From assembly GCF_016654005.1 (NCBI RefSeq), contig NZ_JAEPWN010000002.1:1-64000 (forward strand): a stretch of DNA of 64,000 nucleotides, read 5' to 3'. Source of the stretch: Brevundimonas nasdae (GTDB lineage: Bacteria > Pseudomonadota > Alphaproteobacteria > Caulobacterales > Caulobacteraceae). Made by a program: the position numbers and the translations under genes. Numbering within the stretch: position 1 is the first letter of the stretch; every line of letters begins with the position of its first letter. Below, in pieces: positions 53,679 through 63,047 of this stretch. The notes beneath the pieces are model-generated. The model made no database searches, was not told where the DNA came from, and worked only from the letters and a program-made list of their open reading frames with translations.

Positions 53679-54677
53679 TCAGGCCGAAGGCGGAACGCTG
53701 CCGCCCGCTGGGCGGCGCGGGGCGGACGGGCGCGGCGGCTGGGGCGCGCGGGCGCTGTCCTGGCTCTGGTCCTGCGCAAGGCCGACCAGTTGGCCGATGC
53801 CGGCGATGGTGCCGACCAGGGCGCCCATTTCGGCGGGCACGATGACGGTGCGCTGCTGCGGGCTGCGCGCCAACTCGGCGAAGGCTTCGACATACTTCTG
53901 GGCGACGAAGTAGTTGATGGCGTTCACATCGCCGCGCGCGATGGCTTCCGACACCATGGCGGTGGCGCGGGCCTCGGCCTCGGCTTCACGTTCGCGGGCC
54001 TCGGCGTCGCGGAAGGCGGCTTCCTTGCGGCCTTCAGCCTGAAGGATGGCGGCCTGTTTGGCGCCCTCGGCGCGGGCGATGGCGGCGGACTTTTCGCCGT
54101 CAGCCTCGGTGATGACGGCGCGGCGTTCACGCTCGGCCTTCATCTGACGGGCCATGGCGTTGGTGATGTCCGTCGGCGGCGTCAGGTCCTTGATCTCGAT
54201 GCGGTTGACCTTGACGCCCCAGGGTTCAGTCGCCGCGTCGATGACGTGCAGCAGGCGGGTGTTGATGCTGTCGCGCTGGCTTAGCACCTCGTCCAGTTCC
54301 ATCGAGCCGACGACGGTCCGCAGATTGGTCATGCAGAGTTGCGAGATGGCGTAGGGCAGATCATCGACACGGTAGGCGGCGCGGGCTGAATCCATCACCT
54401 GAATGAAGACGATGCCGTCGACCTTCACCATGGCGTTGTCCTTGGTGATGACTTCCTGCGTCGGGACGTCCAACACCTGCTCCATCATGTTCATGCGACG
54501 ACCGACGCGTTCCACGAAAGGTGTCAGGAAGCCGATGCCGGGGCTAAGGGTCTTGGTGTATTTGCCGAAACGCTCAACCGTGAACTCACGTCCTTGCGGT
54601 ACAATCTTGATTACGCTGAACAACAGCGCGATCGCGAGCAGAAGCACGACCCCGGCGAAAATGGTGGCTACGTCCAT
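53679..54677 (-). CDS. qmcA: SPFH/band-7 protein, QmcA-like
   Basis: Protein of 332 aa. An N-terminal membrane segment (about 5-24) is followed by an SPFH domain (IVPQGREFTVERFGKYTKTL to about 200), an Ala/Glu-rich coiled coil (EADGEKSAAIARAEGAKQAA), and a Pro/Arg-rich tail. Such proteins form large ring assemblies in membrane microdomains and pair with NfeD. The tail beyond residue 305 is low complexity. Confidence 0.9.
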   Translation of the reverse strand: MDVATIFAGVVLLLAIALLFSVIKIVPQGREFTVERFGKYTKTLSPGIGFLTPFVERVGRRMNMMEQVLDVPTQEVITKDNAMVKVDGIVFIQVMDSARAAYRVDDLPYAISQLCMTNLRTVVGSMELDEVLSQRDSINTRLLHVIDAATEPWGVKVNRIEIKDLTPPTDITNAMARQMKAERERRAVITEADGEKSAAIARAEGAKQAAILQAEGRKEAAFRDAEAREREAEAEARATAMVSEAIARGDVNAINYFVAQKYVEAFAELARSPQQRTVIVPAEMGALVGTIAGIGQLVGLAQDQSQDSARAPQPPRPSAPRRPAGGSVPPSA

Positions 54678-54748
54678 ATGGAAACTCCCTTTGACGCAAG
54701 GTTACGCATCTCCATCGCACGGCGCTACCTAAACTGAACGGTCCTCGC

Positions 54749-55855
54749 TCAAGGGTTCGCCGATTCAAGCCTATAGGTGGTGAGCCGGTCCGCAATGTCA
54801 GCTTCAAGGTCGCCGTAGAACAGATTGTATGGTCTGGCTTTTCTCCTGTCCGACCAGCTGCCTCCATCGCGGAAAGACTCCAGGTTCGGCCAACTGTGAC
54901 GCAGCAATCCGTCGCGGCACTGGGTCTTCACTTCACGCGTCATCAAAGCGGGCCGCGCGCCCCATTCCAGGCCTGTCGCATTGGTGGCGCCGCGATGCAT
55001 CCGTTCCGGCACCGGGGCCACGTCCGTCGTGCCGGTGATGGGGTTGACGCACAGGCCTGCGCGACCGTTCAACTCGACCAACCGCCCCTTGTCGTCCCAG
55101 ATCAGGGCCCGACGGAAACGCCTGCGACCGGCTGAATCGTCATTGTCGCCGACCTGGGACCAGGCGACGATGCAGTGGAGTTCCCGGCGCGTGGTGCAGG
55201 CGGGGATGTTCGCCGGCACGCGATCTGCGGCGATGATCACGTCCATCAGATAGGCGGCGACGAGACGGTCACGGACCGCCGGATCTGGTGAAATCCGTTC
55301 ACGTAGCAGCCGGTCCAGCAGTTCAGCCCCCTGCTCCACACCCGCCACCACGATGGGGCCGTCAGGGTGGCGGGTCAGCCAGTTGTCGAAGGCGGCCAGA
55401 ACATCCTGATAGGCGAAGGCCCGAGCCTCTCGCGCATCATCGCGCAGCGTCAGGCGGGAATAGAGGCTGGCCTGCCGGTACAGCGGCGCGCTGACGGCGC
55501 CCGCCCGCGCGAACGGCCCGGCGTAGTTCGGCAGGACGACGCGGCGCAGATAGGCGTCGGAAGCGGGGGCGCCGATGGGGCCGTTCCATTCCCTGCCCCC
55601 GTCGAAGGTGGTGGAATGGACGAAGAAGACCGCTGCCTCGCCTGCCCCGGCGACGCGCGCCTCGTACAGGGCCCAGGGCTTGCGCGTGGTGTAATCAGGC
55701 GCGGGCGGCGGGACATAGGTCTGGAACGGAACCTGCGGATCCAGTCCCGCGCGCAGGATGTCGCCACGCCAGACGGCGACGGCCGCCGTGAGGATGAACA
55801 CCACGGCGAAACCCGCATAGCCGACCCATTGGCGGAAGGTCAGCTTCGGCAGCAT
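54749..55855 (-). CDS. DUF3089 (alpha/beta hydrolase-like) protein
   Basis: Protein of 368 aa with one N-terminal TM (about 10-28). The DUF3089 domain includes AVFFVHSTTFDGGREWN and the nucleophile-elbow-like VVAGVEQGAELLDRLL, where the usual Ser/Gly-rich GHSQG is GVEQG, so the nucleophilic Ser is absent. Its role in envelope biogenesis is unknown. It overlaps the hldD stop by 1 bp, so it belongs to the lipopolysaccharide operon. Confidence 0.8.
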   Translation of the reverse strand: MLPKLTFRQWVGYAGFAVVFILTAAVAVWRGDILRAGLDPQVPFQTYVPPPAPDYTTRKPWALYEARVAGAGEAAVFFVHSTTFDGGREWNGPIGAPASDAYLRRVVLPNYAGPFARAGAVSAPLYRQASLYSRLTLRDDAREARAFAYQDVLAAFDNWLTRHPDGPIVVAGVEQGAELLDRLLRERISPDPAVRDRLVAAYLMDVIIAADRVPANIPACTTRRELHCIVAWSQVGDNDDSAGRRRFRRALIWDDKGRLVELNGRAGLCVNPITGTTDVAPVPERMHRGATNATGLEWGARPALMTREVKTQCRDGLLRHSWPNLESFRDGGSWSDRRKARPYNLFYGDLEADIADRLTTYRLESANP

Positions 55856-56856
55856 CAGCGATACGGATCCGAAGTGGCCAGGAAGTCCTGAACGTAGCGA
55901 CGCACGCCCTCTTCCAGCGGTGTGGACTGGCCTTCAAATCCGGCGGCGCGGATGCGGTCCATGCGGGCCTGGGTGAAATATTGATACCGGTCGCGGATCA
56001 CCTCGGGCATGTCGACATAGGCGATGGAGGCGTCCTTGCCCGCCGCAGCAAAGGTGGCGCGCGCCAGATCCTCGAACGAACGCGCCTGTCCCGAACCGAC
56101 GTTGAAGACGCCCGAAACCCCAGGTGACTGCAGCAGGAACTCGATGATGTCGACCACGTCATCGACATAGACGAAGTCGCGCAGTTGACCGCCATCGGCG
56201 TAGTTCGGGTTGTGCGACTTGAACAGACTGACCGTCTCGCCCGCCGCCACCTTGGGCCAGATCTGGGCCACGACCGACTTCATCGTTCCCTTGTGGCCTT
56301 CGTTGGGGCCATAGACGTTGAAGAACTTCAGACCCGCCCACTGACGCGGCGCCTGTCCGCGATCCGACTGGCGTACGGCATGCTGGTCGAACAGCATTTT
56401 TGAATAACCGTAAGCGTTTAGCGGGCGAAGTTTGGACAAGGACTCAGCATCGTCGTCGTCATCGAAACCTGTTTCGCCATCGCCATAGGTCGCCGCAGAC
56501 GAGGCGTAGATCAGACGGGCATCGCGGATCGTGCACCAGTCCCACAGGTCGCGCGACAGGGTGAAGTTGGTGCGCAGGATCAGGTCGGCGTCCGGCTCGG
56601 TCGTTGAGGAAATGGCGCCCATATGGACCACAGCCTCGATGCGTTCGGCGTGACGCTCCAACTGTTCGAACAGCTCTTCCGGCGCCCAGAAGTCGGCGAT
56701 GGGGTGTTTGGCCAGGTTCTTCCACTTGGCCAGATCGGCGGTTTCCAGCCGGTCGCAGACCACGACGTCATAGGCTGTCTCAGCCGTCAACCGCGCCACG
56801 ATGTTGGAGCCGATGAAGCCGGCGCCGCCGGTCACCACGATCATTCTGGGCGTCAT
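55855..56856 (-). CDS. hldD: ADP-glyceromanno-heptose 6-epimerase
   Basis: Enzyme of 333 aa converting ADP-D-glycero- to ADP-L-glycero-mannoheptose for lipopolysaccharide core. It is a short-chain-type Rossmann protein: TGGAGFIGSN near residue 9 and the catalytic YGYSK (NAYGYSKMLFDQ). Overlaps hldE by 4 bp and the DUF3089 gene by 1 bp. Confidence 0.93.
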   Translation of the reverse strand: MTPRMIVVTGGAGFIGSNIVARLTAETAYDVVVCDRLETADLAKWKNLAKHPIADFWAPEELFEQLERHAERIEAVVHMGAISSTTEPDADLILRTNFTLSRDLWDWCTIRDARLIYASSAATYGDGETGFDDDDDAESLSKLRPLNAYGYSKMLFDQHAVRQSDRGQAPRQWAGLKFFNVYGPNEGHKGTMKSVVAQIWPKVAAGETVSLFKSHNPNYADGGQLRDFVYVDDVVDIIEFLLQSPGVSGVFNVGSGQARSFEDLARATFAAAGKDASIAYVDMPEVIRDRYQYFTQARMDRIRAAGFEGQSTPLEEGVRRYVQDFLATSDPYR

Positions 56857-58307
56857 TGTGCCGAGCCAGTCATTTTTTCGATTGTGCGGGTGGTGGAGAA
56901 CCCGTCCTTGAAATCCGCCAGACGGACGACGCCGCCCCAGCTTTCCACCAGATCGCCGCCGACCACGCCTTCACGCGTATAGTCCGATCCCTTGATCAGC
57001 ACATCAGGCCGCAGTCGTTCGATCAGGGCGATGGGGGTCGGGTCGCCGAAACTGGTCACCCGATCCACGCTGCTTAAGGCCCCTATGACGACGGCGCGAC
57101 TGTCCAGATCATTGACCGGCCTGCCCTCGCCCTTCAGCGCCTTGACCGAGGCGTCGGTGTTCAGCGCCACGACCAGCCTGTCGCACCAACTGCGCGCCTG
57201 GGCCAGATAGGCGACGTGGCCGCGGTGCAGGATGTCGAAACAGCCGTTGGTGAAGCCGACCTTCAGGCCCTGGCGATGCCAGGCCTCGACCTCGGCGGCC
57301 AGTTCGTCCAGCGGCATGACCTTGGCCTGGGCCGCGACGGCGTGCTGGCTCAGCTCCGCGTCGATCAGTTCGGTCGGGGTGACGACAGCGGTGCCGGATT
57401 TGCCCACCACCACGCCGGAAGCCAGAATGGCGAACTGAACCGCCGTCTCCAGCGAGACGCCCGCGCCCAGCGCCAGCCCCAGAGCCGCCAGCACAGTGTC
57501 GCCTGCCCCTGATACATCGAAGACTTCCCGGGCACGACCGGGGAAATGCTGAACTGGCCGGTCGCGACGAGCTAGGCTCATGCCCTTGCCGGCGCGGGTG
57601 ACGATGATGGCGCGCGCCGTGGTCTGGGCCAATAGGGCGGCCAGCGCCGCCTCGATCTCGGCATCAGTTTCGACCGGTAGTCCTGTGGCCCCGGCCAGCT
57701 CTGAGGCGTTGGGCTTGATGACATCGACTGCCCCGTAACGAGCGAAGTCGCGGCCTTTGGGGTCCACAATGACCGGCGCGCCGTTGGACTGGGCGGCGGC
57801 AAGTGCGGCCCGGATCAGGTCGTCGCTGACAACACCCTTGGCGTAATCAGATAAAAGAATAGCCGAAGCTTCTGAAAATGCGCCTGAATCAGAAACCGAC
57901 ACGGGCGCCGCGTCGTCATCCAGACGCAGAAGCTGCTGGCCTGCCGCGACAAAGCGCGTCTTGACGATGGTGGCGGCGCCAGACGGGCGGTTGATGAAGT
58001 CGGCGATCCGATCCTCTGACGCGATCAGGTCCCGCAATTCGGCGCCCGCGGCGTCATCGCCTGCGACCGCGCCCAGCTGAGCCAGACCGCCCAGAGCGGC
58101 CACGTTGCGGGCGACATTGCCCACGCCGCCCGGCATGGCGGTCGTGCGACGCGCGCGCAGGACCGGGATCGGCGCCTCGGGCGAGATGCGGCTGACCTCG
58201 CCATAGACATACCGATCCAGCATCAGATCGCCGACGCAGGCGATCTTCAGGTCACGCACGCGCTCCAGCAGCTTTTGCAGGGCGCCCAGATCGAGGGTGT
58301 CAGACAT
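56853..58307 (-). CDS. hldE: Bifunctional heptose-7-phosphate kinase/heptose-1-phosphate adenylyltransferase
   Basis: Protein of 484 aa. The N-terminal ribokinase-like domain (about 1-325) includes the SGAGDTVLAALGLAL motif with the catalytic Asp. The C-terminal nucleotidyltransferase (about 345-484) has FTNGCFDILHRGHV with the HxGH motif. It carries out two steps in ADP-heptose synthesis. Lies between kdsA (18-bp gap) and hldD (overlap). Confidence 0.95.
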   Translation of the reverse strand: MSDTLDLGALQKLLERVRDLKIACVGDLMLDRYVYGEVSRISPEAPIPVLRARRTTAMPGGVGNVARNVAALGGLAQLGAVAGDDAAGAELRDLIASEDRIADFINRPSGAATIVKTRFVAAGQQLLRLDDDAAPVSVSDSGAFSEASAILLSDYAKGVVSDDLIRAALAAAQSNGAPVIVDPKGRDFARYGAVDVIKPNASELAGATGLPVETDAEIEAALAALLAQTTARAIIVTRAGKGMSLARRDRPVQHFPGRAREVFDVSGAGDTVLAALGLALGAGVSLETAVQFAILASGVVVGKSGTAVVTPTELIDAELSQHAVAAQAKVMPLDELAAEVEAWHRQGLKVGFTNGCFDILHRGHVAYLAQARSWCDRLVVALNTDASVKALKGEGRPVNDLDSRAVVIGALSSVDRVTSFGDPTPIALIERLRPDVLIKGSDYTREGVVGGDLVESWGGVVRLADFKDGFSTTRTIEKMTGSAQ

Positions 58308-58325
58308 GCGCCCGACCTAGAGGAT

Positions 58326-59204
58326 TCAGGCCGACAGCGCCACCGGCGCCTTGACGCCGATCTTGATGGCCAGGTCGTCGAAGGCGATCAGTTGCGCGGC
58401 CAGTTCCTCGAACTTGTCCAGCGGCACCATGTTGGGGCCGTCCGACGGGGCGTTGTCGGGGTCTTCGTGTGTCTCCAAGAAGACGGCGTCGACGCCGACA
58501 GAGACGGCGGCGCGGGCCAGAACCGGCACGAACTCACGCTGGCCACCCGACGACGTGCCCTGCCCGCCCGGCTGCTGCACGCTGTGGGTCGCGTCGAACA
58601 CGACCGGGCAGCCGATGTCGCGCAGCACCGGCAGGGCGCGCATGTCGCTGATCAGGGTGTTGTAGCCGAAGCTGGCGCCGCGCTCGCAGGCCATGACGTT
58701 CGGATTGCCCGCGCCGACCACCTTGGCGATGACGTTCTTCATGTCCCAGGGGGCCAGGAACTGACCCTTCTTGATATTGATGGCCTTGCCGGTCGCGGCG
58801 GCGGCCAGCAGCAGATCTGTCTGGCGGCTGAGGAAGGCGGGAATCTGCAGCACGTCGACGACTTCGCCCACCGGACCGCACTGGGCCTCGGAGTGGACGT
58901 CGGTCAGAGTCGGCAGGCCGGTGACCTGACGGATTTCAGCGAAGATCGGCAGGGCGTCTTTCAGGCCGATGCCGCGCGCCGCGCTGGCGCTGGTGCGGTT
59001 GGCCTTGTCGAAGCTGGTCTTGTAGATGATGCCGGCGTTCAGTCGTTCGCCGATCTCCTTCAGCCTGTGGGCCGTCTCCAGCGCGTGCTGGCGGCTTTCC
59101 ATCTGACAGGGACCGGCGATAAAGACGATTCTTGCACCGCCGCCGATGACGACAGGCGTCCGAAGACCTTCGGACAACGTAATGACGGCGTTGGGTCGGC
59201 TCAC
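58326..59204 (-). CDS. kdsA: 3-deoxy-8-phosphooctulonate synthase
   Basis: Enzyme of 292 aa making KDO-8-phosphate from arabinose-5-phosphate and [13 protein letters not shown] has the Cys that marks metal-dependent KdsA (Asn in E. coli type). Also visible are [13 protein letters not shown] and TDVHSEAQ. First gene of the inner-core lipopolysaccharide operon. Confidence 0.95.
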   Translation of the reverse strand: MSRPNAVITLSEGLRTPVVIGGGARIVFIAGPCQMESRQHALETAHRLKEIGERLNAGIIYKTSFDKANRTSASAARGIGLKDALPIFAEIRQVTGLPTLTDVHSEAQCGPVGEVVDVLQIPAFLSRQTDLLLAAAATGKAINIKKGQFLAPWDMKNVIAKVVGAGNPNVMACERGASFGYNTLISDMRALPVLRDIGCPVVFDATHSVQQPGGQGTSSGGQREFVPVLARAAVSVGVDAVFLETHEDPDNAPSDGPNMVPLDKFEELAAQLIAFDDLAIKIGVKAPVALSA

Positions 59205-59299
59205 GAGGCGGCTCTCTTGCGAATGACGTTATGAATGCGGTCTGTGCCGCAAGGATGAGGCCATCAGGTGGCGCTCTTGAAGGAAGAGTTCAAGCTATC

Positions 59300-60766
59300 A
59301 TGCAGTCGCCCCACGTGACCACCAGGCCAGTCATCCTCTGGTTCCGTCGCGATCTGCGGCTGCAGGACAATCCCGCCTTGAACCGTGCGATTGAGGCAGG
59401 ACGCCCCGTTCTGCCGGTCTTTATTTTGGATGAGGGGGCGGAACGGCCTCTGGGCGGGGCCGCGCGCTGGTGGCTGGACAAGTCGTTGAGAGCGCTGGCG
59501 AGCGATCTGGAGGCGCGGGGTTCGCGACTGATCCTGCGGCGCGGCGATTCGCTGTCGGTGTTGCAGGGGCTGATCGCGGAAACCGGCGCCGAGGCCCTGT
59601 TTCTGAACCGCAGTTTCGAACCCGCAGGCTTCGAGCGCGACGCTGACATCGCCTATGCGCTGCAGGCGGAGGGCGTGTCCTGTCACGGCTTCAACGGCTC
59701 GCTGTTGTGCCCGCCGGGATCGGTGCTGAACGGGTCTGGCCAGCCGTACAAGGTGTTCACGCCCTTCATGAAGGCGCTGCTCGGCAAGTTCGAACCGCCC
59801 GCAGGATTGGAGCCGCCTGCACGGATCGTCACTCCCAAAATCGCCAGCGATAGGTTGGACGAGTGGGGCCTGCATCCCCGGCGCCCCGACTGGTCCGGCG
59901 GGTTCGACTGGGCGCCGGGTGAAGCAGGGGCGCTGGACAATCTGTCGGCCTTCATCAACGGCGGGCTGAAGACCTATGGCCACGGTCGGGATATTCCGGG
60001 CCGTGCGAACACAAGCTGTCTGTCGCCCCACCTGCACTGGGGCGAGATCAGTCCCTGGCGGGCGGTGCGTGAGGCGCGCGAAGCCGCCGTTCAGGGGCGC
60101 GTTCCGGCCGCAGAAGCCGAGAAGTTCGTCGCCGAGATCGTGTGGCGCGATTTCTCGACGCACCTGCTGCACCATTTCCCCTTCATCGAAAGCCGGGCCT
60201 TCCGAGCGGAATATGACGCCATGCCATGGCGGGATGATCCGGCGGCGCTGGAGGCCTGGCGACGGGGGCAGACCGGCTATCCTCTGGTCGACGCCGGTAT
60301 GCGGCAGTTGTGGGCGACGGGCTGGATGCACAATCGGGTGCGGATGGTCGTCGCCTCCTTCCTGGTCAAACATCTGATGATCGACTGGCGTGAGGGCGAG
60401 GCCTGGTTCTGGGACACGCTGGTCGACGCCGACCTGGCTAGCAATGTGCAGAACTGGCAGTGGGTGGCGGGTTCCGGCGCTGACGCCGCTCCCTATTTCC
60501 GCATCTTCAATCCGACGGCGCAGGGACAGAAGTTCGATGGCGACGGCGCCTATGTGCGGCGTTGGGTTCCCGAACTGCGTCACCTGCCCGACAAGTGGAT
60601 CCAGGCCCCGTGGACCGCGCCGACCGAGAGCCTGCGAGACGCCGGGGTGCGCTTGGGCGACACCTATCCCAGGCCTGTCGTGGATCATGACGTAGGGCGC
60701 GCGCGGGCGCTGAATGCGCTGAAGGCCGTTTCGGGACGGGGCGACGACCACAGCGACCGCGATTGA
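59300..60766 (+). CDS. phrB: Deoxyribodipyrimidine photolyase
   Basis: Light-driven DNA repair enzyme of 488 aa. The N-terminal antenna domain starts VILWFRRDLRLQDNPAL. The C-terminal FAD-binding helical domain has HLHWGEISPWRA, WMHNRVRM and NVQNWQWVAGSGAD. The ATG at 59300 is chosen over 59231 because the family starts near PVILWFRRD. It is a class I CPD photolyase. Divergent from kdsA. Confidence 0.94.
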   Translation: MQSPHVTTRPVILWFRRDLRLQDNPALNRAIEAGRPVLPVFILDEGAERPLGGAARWWLDKSLRALASDLEARGSRLILRRGDSLSVLQGLIAETGAEALFLNRSFEPAGFERDADIAYALQAEGVSCHGFNGSLLCPPGSVLNGSGQPYKVFTPFMKALLGKFEPPAGLEPPARIVTPKIASDRLDEWGLHPRRPDWSGGFDWAPGEAGALDNLSAFINGGLKTYGHGRDIPGRANTSCLSPHLHWGEISPWRAVREAREAAVQGRVPAAEAEKFVAEIVWRDFSTHLLHHFPFIESRAFRAEYDAMPWRDDPAALEAWRRGQTGYPLVDAGMRQLWATGWMHNRVRMVVASFLVKHLMIDWREGEAWFWDTLVDADLASNVQNWQWVAGSGADAAPYFRIFNPTAQGQKFDGDGAYVRRWVPELRHLPDKWIQAPWTAPTESLRDAGVRLGDTYPRPVVDHDVGRARALNALKAVSGRGDDHSDRD

Positions 60767-60856
60767 CCCTATGGCGTTTTAAAGGGACACCTGACGCCAC
60801 AGGTCGCCTCAGCCGACTGGCGATACAGATGATGTGCAACTGGCGTTGAGCAGACC

Positions 60857-61681
60857 ATGAACCCTTTGATTTCGACCGATGAATTAGCGGCTGTGCTGGG
60901 CGCGCCGGACCTGCGCCTTATCGACGGCAGTTGGCATCTGGATGGCCGCGACGCCGCCGCCCAGTTCGCCGAGGCGCATATTCCGGGTGCGGTCTTCTTT
61001 GATCTGGAGGCGGTGTCGGACGCGGACAGCCCCCTGCCCCACATGCTGCCGACGGCGGAAGCCTTTGCAGCCTCGGTCGGGGCGCTGGGCGTCGGGGCGG
61101 ACGATCATATCGTCGTCTATGACACGGCGGGTCTGTTTTCGGCGGCGCGCGTCTGGTGGATGTTCAGAACCATGGGTGCCAGCCGGGTTCAGGTGCTGGA
61201 CGGCGGCCTGCCCAAATGGCTGTCCGAAGGGCGTCGTGTGACGTCGGATGCAGAGCAATCTGACGCCGCGGTCTTCCAACCCGATTTCAAACCTGATGCG
61301 GTCGTGGACGCCGAACAGGTGCGTGCCGCTTTGGCCGCCCAGGCTCAGGTCGTCGATGCGCGCGGCGCGGCGCGGTTCCGGGGTGACGCCGCTGAGCCGC
61401 GTCCCGGGGTAAGGGCCGGTCACATGTCCGGGGCGCTCAACCTGCCCTATAATCGTCTGCTGAACGACGACGGCACAATGAAGCGCGGCCAGGCCCTGGC
61501 GCAGGTGTTCGCCGATGCGGGCGTCGATATAGCCAGGCCGGTGACCACAACCTGCGGGTCAGGCGTCACCGCCGCCATCCTCAGCCTTGGGCTGGCTGAA
61601 CTGGGCAAGCCGTCGCAACTTTATGACGGCTCCTGGGCCGAATGGGGCGGCCGCGCCGACACGCCGGTGACGACGGGCTGA
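60857..61681 (+). CDS. sseA: 3-mercaptopyruvate sulfurtransferase
   Basis: Protein of 274 aa with two rhodanese domains. The active-site loop CGSGVTA near residue 233 is that of mercaptopyruvate sulfurtransferases, with the catalytic Cys. It transfers sulfur from mercaptopyruvate to thiol acceptors. Stops 2 bp before the convergent symporter stop. Confidence 0.92.
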   Translation: MNPLISTDELAAVLGAPDLRLIDGSWHLDGRDAAAQFAEAHIPGAVFFDLEAVSDADSPLPHMLPTAEAFAASVGALGVGADDHIVVYDTAGLFSAARVWWMFRTMGASRVQVLDGGLPKWLSEGRRVTSDAEQSDAAVFQPDFKPDAVVDAEQVRAALAAQAQVVDARGAARFRGDAAEPRPGVRAGHMSGALNLPYNRLLNDDGTMKRGQALAQVFADAGVDIARPVTTTCGSGVTAAILSLGLAELGKPSQLYDGSWAEWGGRADTPVTTG

Positions 61682-61683
61682 GA

Positions 61684-63012
61684 TCAGGCCGGAACGGGCG
61701 CCGCCGCCGTGCTGTCGGCGCCCTCGTCCTCGGGATCATTGTCTTCGCCACGTGAGACGATGGTGGCCAACGCCAGGTCGCCGGTCACGTTCAGCGTCGT
61801 GCGACACATGTCCAGGAAGCGATCGACGCCCAGGATCAGGCCGATCCCCTCTGGCGGCACCCCGACCATGACCAGGATCATCGCCACGACCGGCAGAGAG
61901 CCGGCCGGCACCCCCGCCGTGCCAACGCCGCCCAGTATGCAGACCAGCATGACGATGAACTGCTGCATTAGGGTCAGTTCGATGCCGAAGAACTGGGCCA
62001 GGAACAACACGGTCACACCCTCGAACAGGGCTGTGCCGTTCTGATTGGCGGTGGCGCCGACCGTCAGGACAAAGCGGGCGATCTTGCGCGGCAGGTGAAG
62101 CTGCTGCTCCGCCGCGCGCAGGGCGAAGGTCAGGGAGGCGTTGGAGGAGGCTGTCGAGAAGGCCACGATCATCGGCTCGCGAACGCCCCGGAAGAAGGCG
62201 ACGGGCGACATGCCGACCAGGAACCAGACGGCCAGCGGATAGACGACGAACATGTGGATCGCCATCGCACCCACGGCGACCGCCACATAGGCCGCCAGGC
62301 GGATCAGCAACTCGAAACCGAACAGGGCCGCCAGGTTGAACATCAGGCAGGCGATGGCCAGAGGGGCCAGTTTGATGAAGAGGTTGATCAGCTTCATCGT
62401 GATCTCGAACAGGCCCTGAACCACCTCCTGCAGTCGGTCCGTCGCCGGGCTCTTAGCCATGACTAGGCCGACGCCGAAGAACAGGGCGAAGACCATCACC
62501 GGCAGGATCGCGTTTTCGGCGGCGGCGGTGAATACGTTGGACGGCACCAGCTCAAGGAAGAAATCGCCCAGGGAAATGCTGGTCGGGGCGCTGTTCACGA
62601 TGCTGGCGGCGCCCGCCTTGCCCTGATCCAGCAGGGACTGGGCCAGAACCGGATCGACGCCGCGTCCGGGCTGGAACAGATTGACCATGCCCATGCCGAT
62701 GACGACCGCAATGCCTGAAATCACGATGGTCAGAAGCAGGGTCTTCAGGCCCGTTCGACCCAGCGAGGCCAGATCGCCCATCTCGGCGACCCCCATGACC
62801 AGGGCCGAGAACAGCAGCGGGATCACCATCATGAACAGCAGGCGCAGGAAGACCTGGCCGATGGGCCCGGTGACGTTCGCGGTCAGCCACTGCACCCAGC
62901 CCACATCCCCGCCGACGGCGAGATGAACCAGAAGGCCGGTGCTGAGACCCAGGCTGAAGCCGATCAGCATCTGCCAGTGAAGCGGAAGCTTTCCGCGTTT
63001 CGTCTCCGTCAT
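61684..63012 (-). CDS. Dicarboxylate/amino acid:cation symporter (DAACS)
   Basis: Membrane transporter of 442 aa with a start at 63012 behind an AGGAGG site. It has the serine-rich hairpin (STASSNASLTFAL) and the GATANQNGTALFEGV segment, which corresponds to GATINMDGTAL of GltPh. The Asp of the NMDG sodium-site motif is Asn here (NQNG). GVGTAGVPAGSL and DMCRTTLNVTGD are conserved. Probably imports glutamate or dicarboxylates. Follows an amino-acid binding protein gene. Confidence 0.9.
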   Translation of the reverse strand: MTETKRGKLPLHWQMLIGFSLGLSTGLLVHLAVGGDVGWVQWLTANVTGPIGQVFLRLLFMMVIPLLFSALVMGVAEMGDLASLGRTGLKTLLLTIVISGIAVVIGMGMVNLFQPGRGVDPVLAQSLLDQGKAGAASIVNSAPTSISLGDFFLELVPSNVFTAAAENAILPVMVFALFFGVGLVMAKSPATDRLQEVVQGLFEITMKLINLFIKLAPLAIACLMFNLAALFGFELLIRLAAYVAVAVGAMAIHMFVVYPLAVWFLVGMSPVAFFRGVREPMIVAFSTASSNASLTFALRAAEQQLHLPRKIARFVLTVGATANQNGTALFEGVTVLFLAQFFGIELTLMQQFIVMLVCILGGVGTAGVPAGSLPVVAMILVMVGVPPEGIGLILGVDRFLDMCRTTLNVTGDLALATIVSRGEDNDPEDEGADSTAAAPVPA

Positions 63013-63047
63013 CTTTCCTCCTGAGGAAAAGGTGCGCGTGTCAGCGG

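Noticed and set aside
59264..60751. A 495-aa minus-strand frame opposite the photolyase
   Set aside because: It mirrors the photolyase gene exactly; the plus strand has all photolyase motifs.
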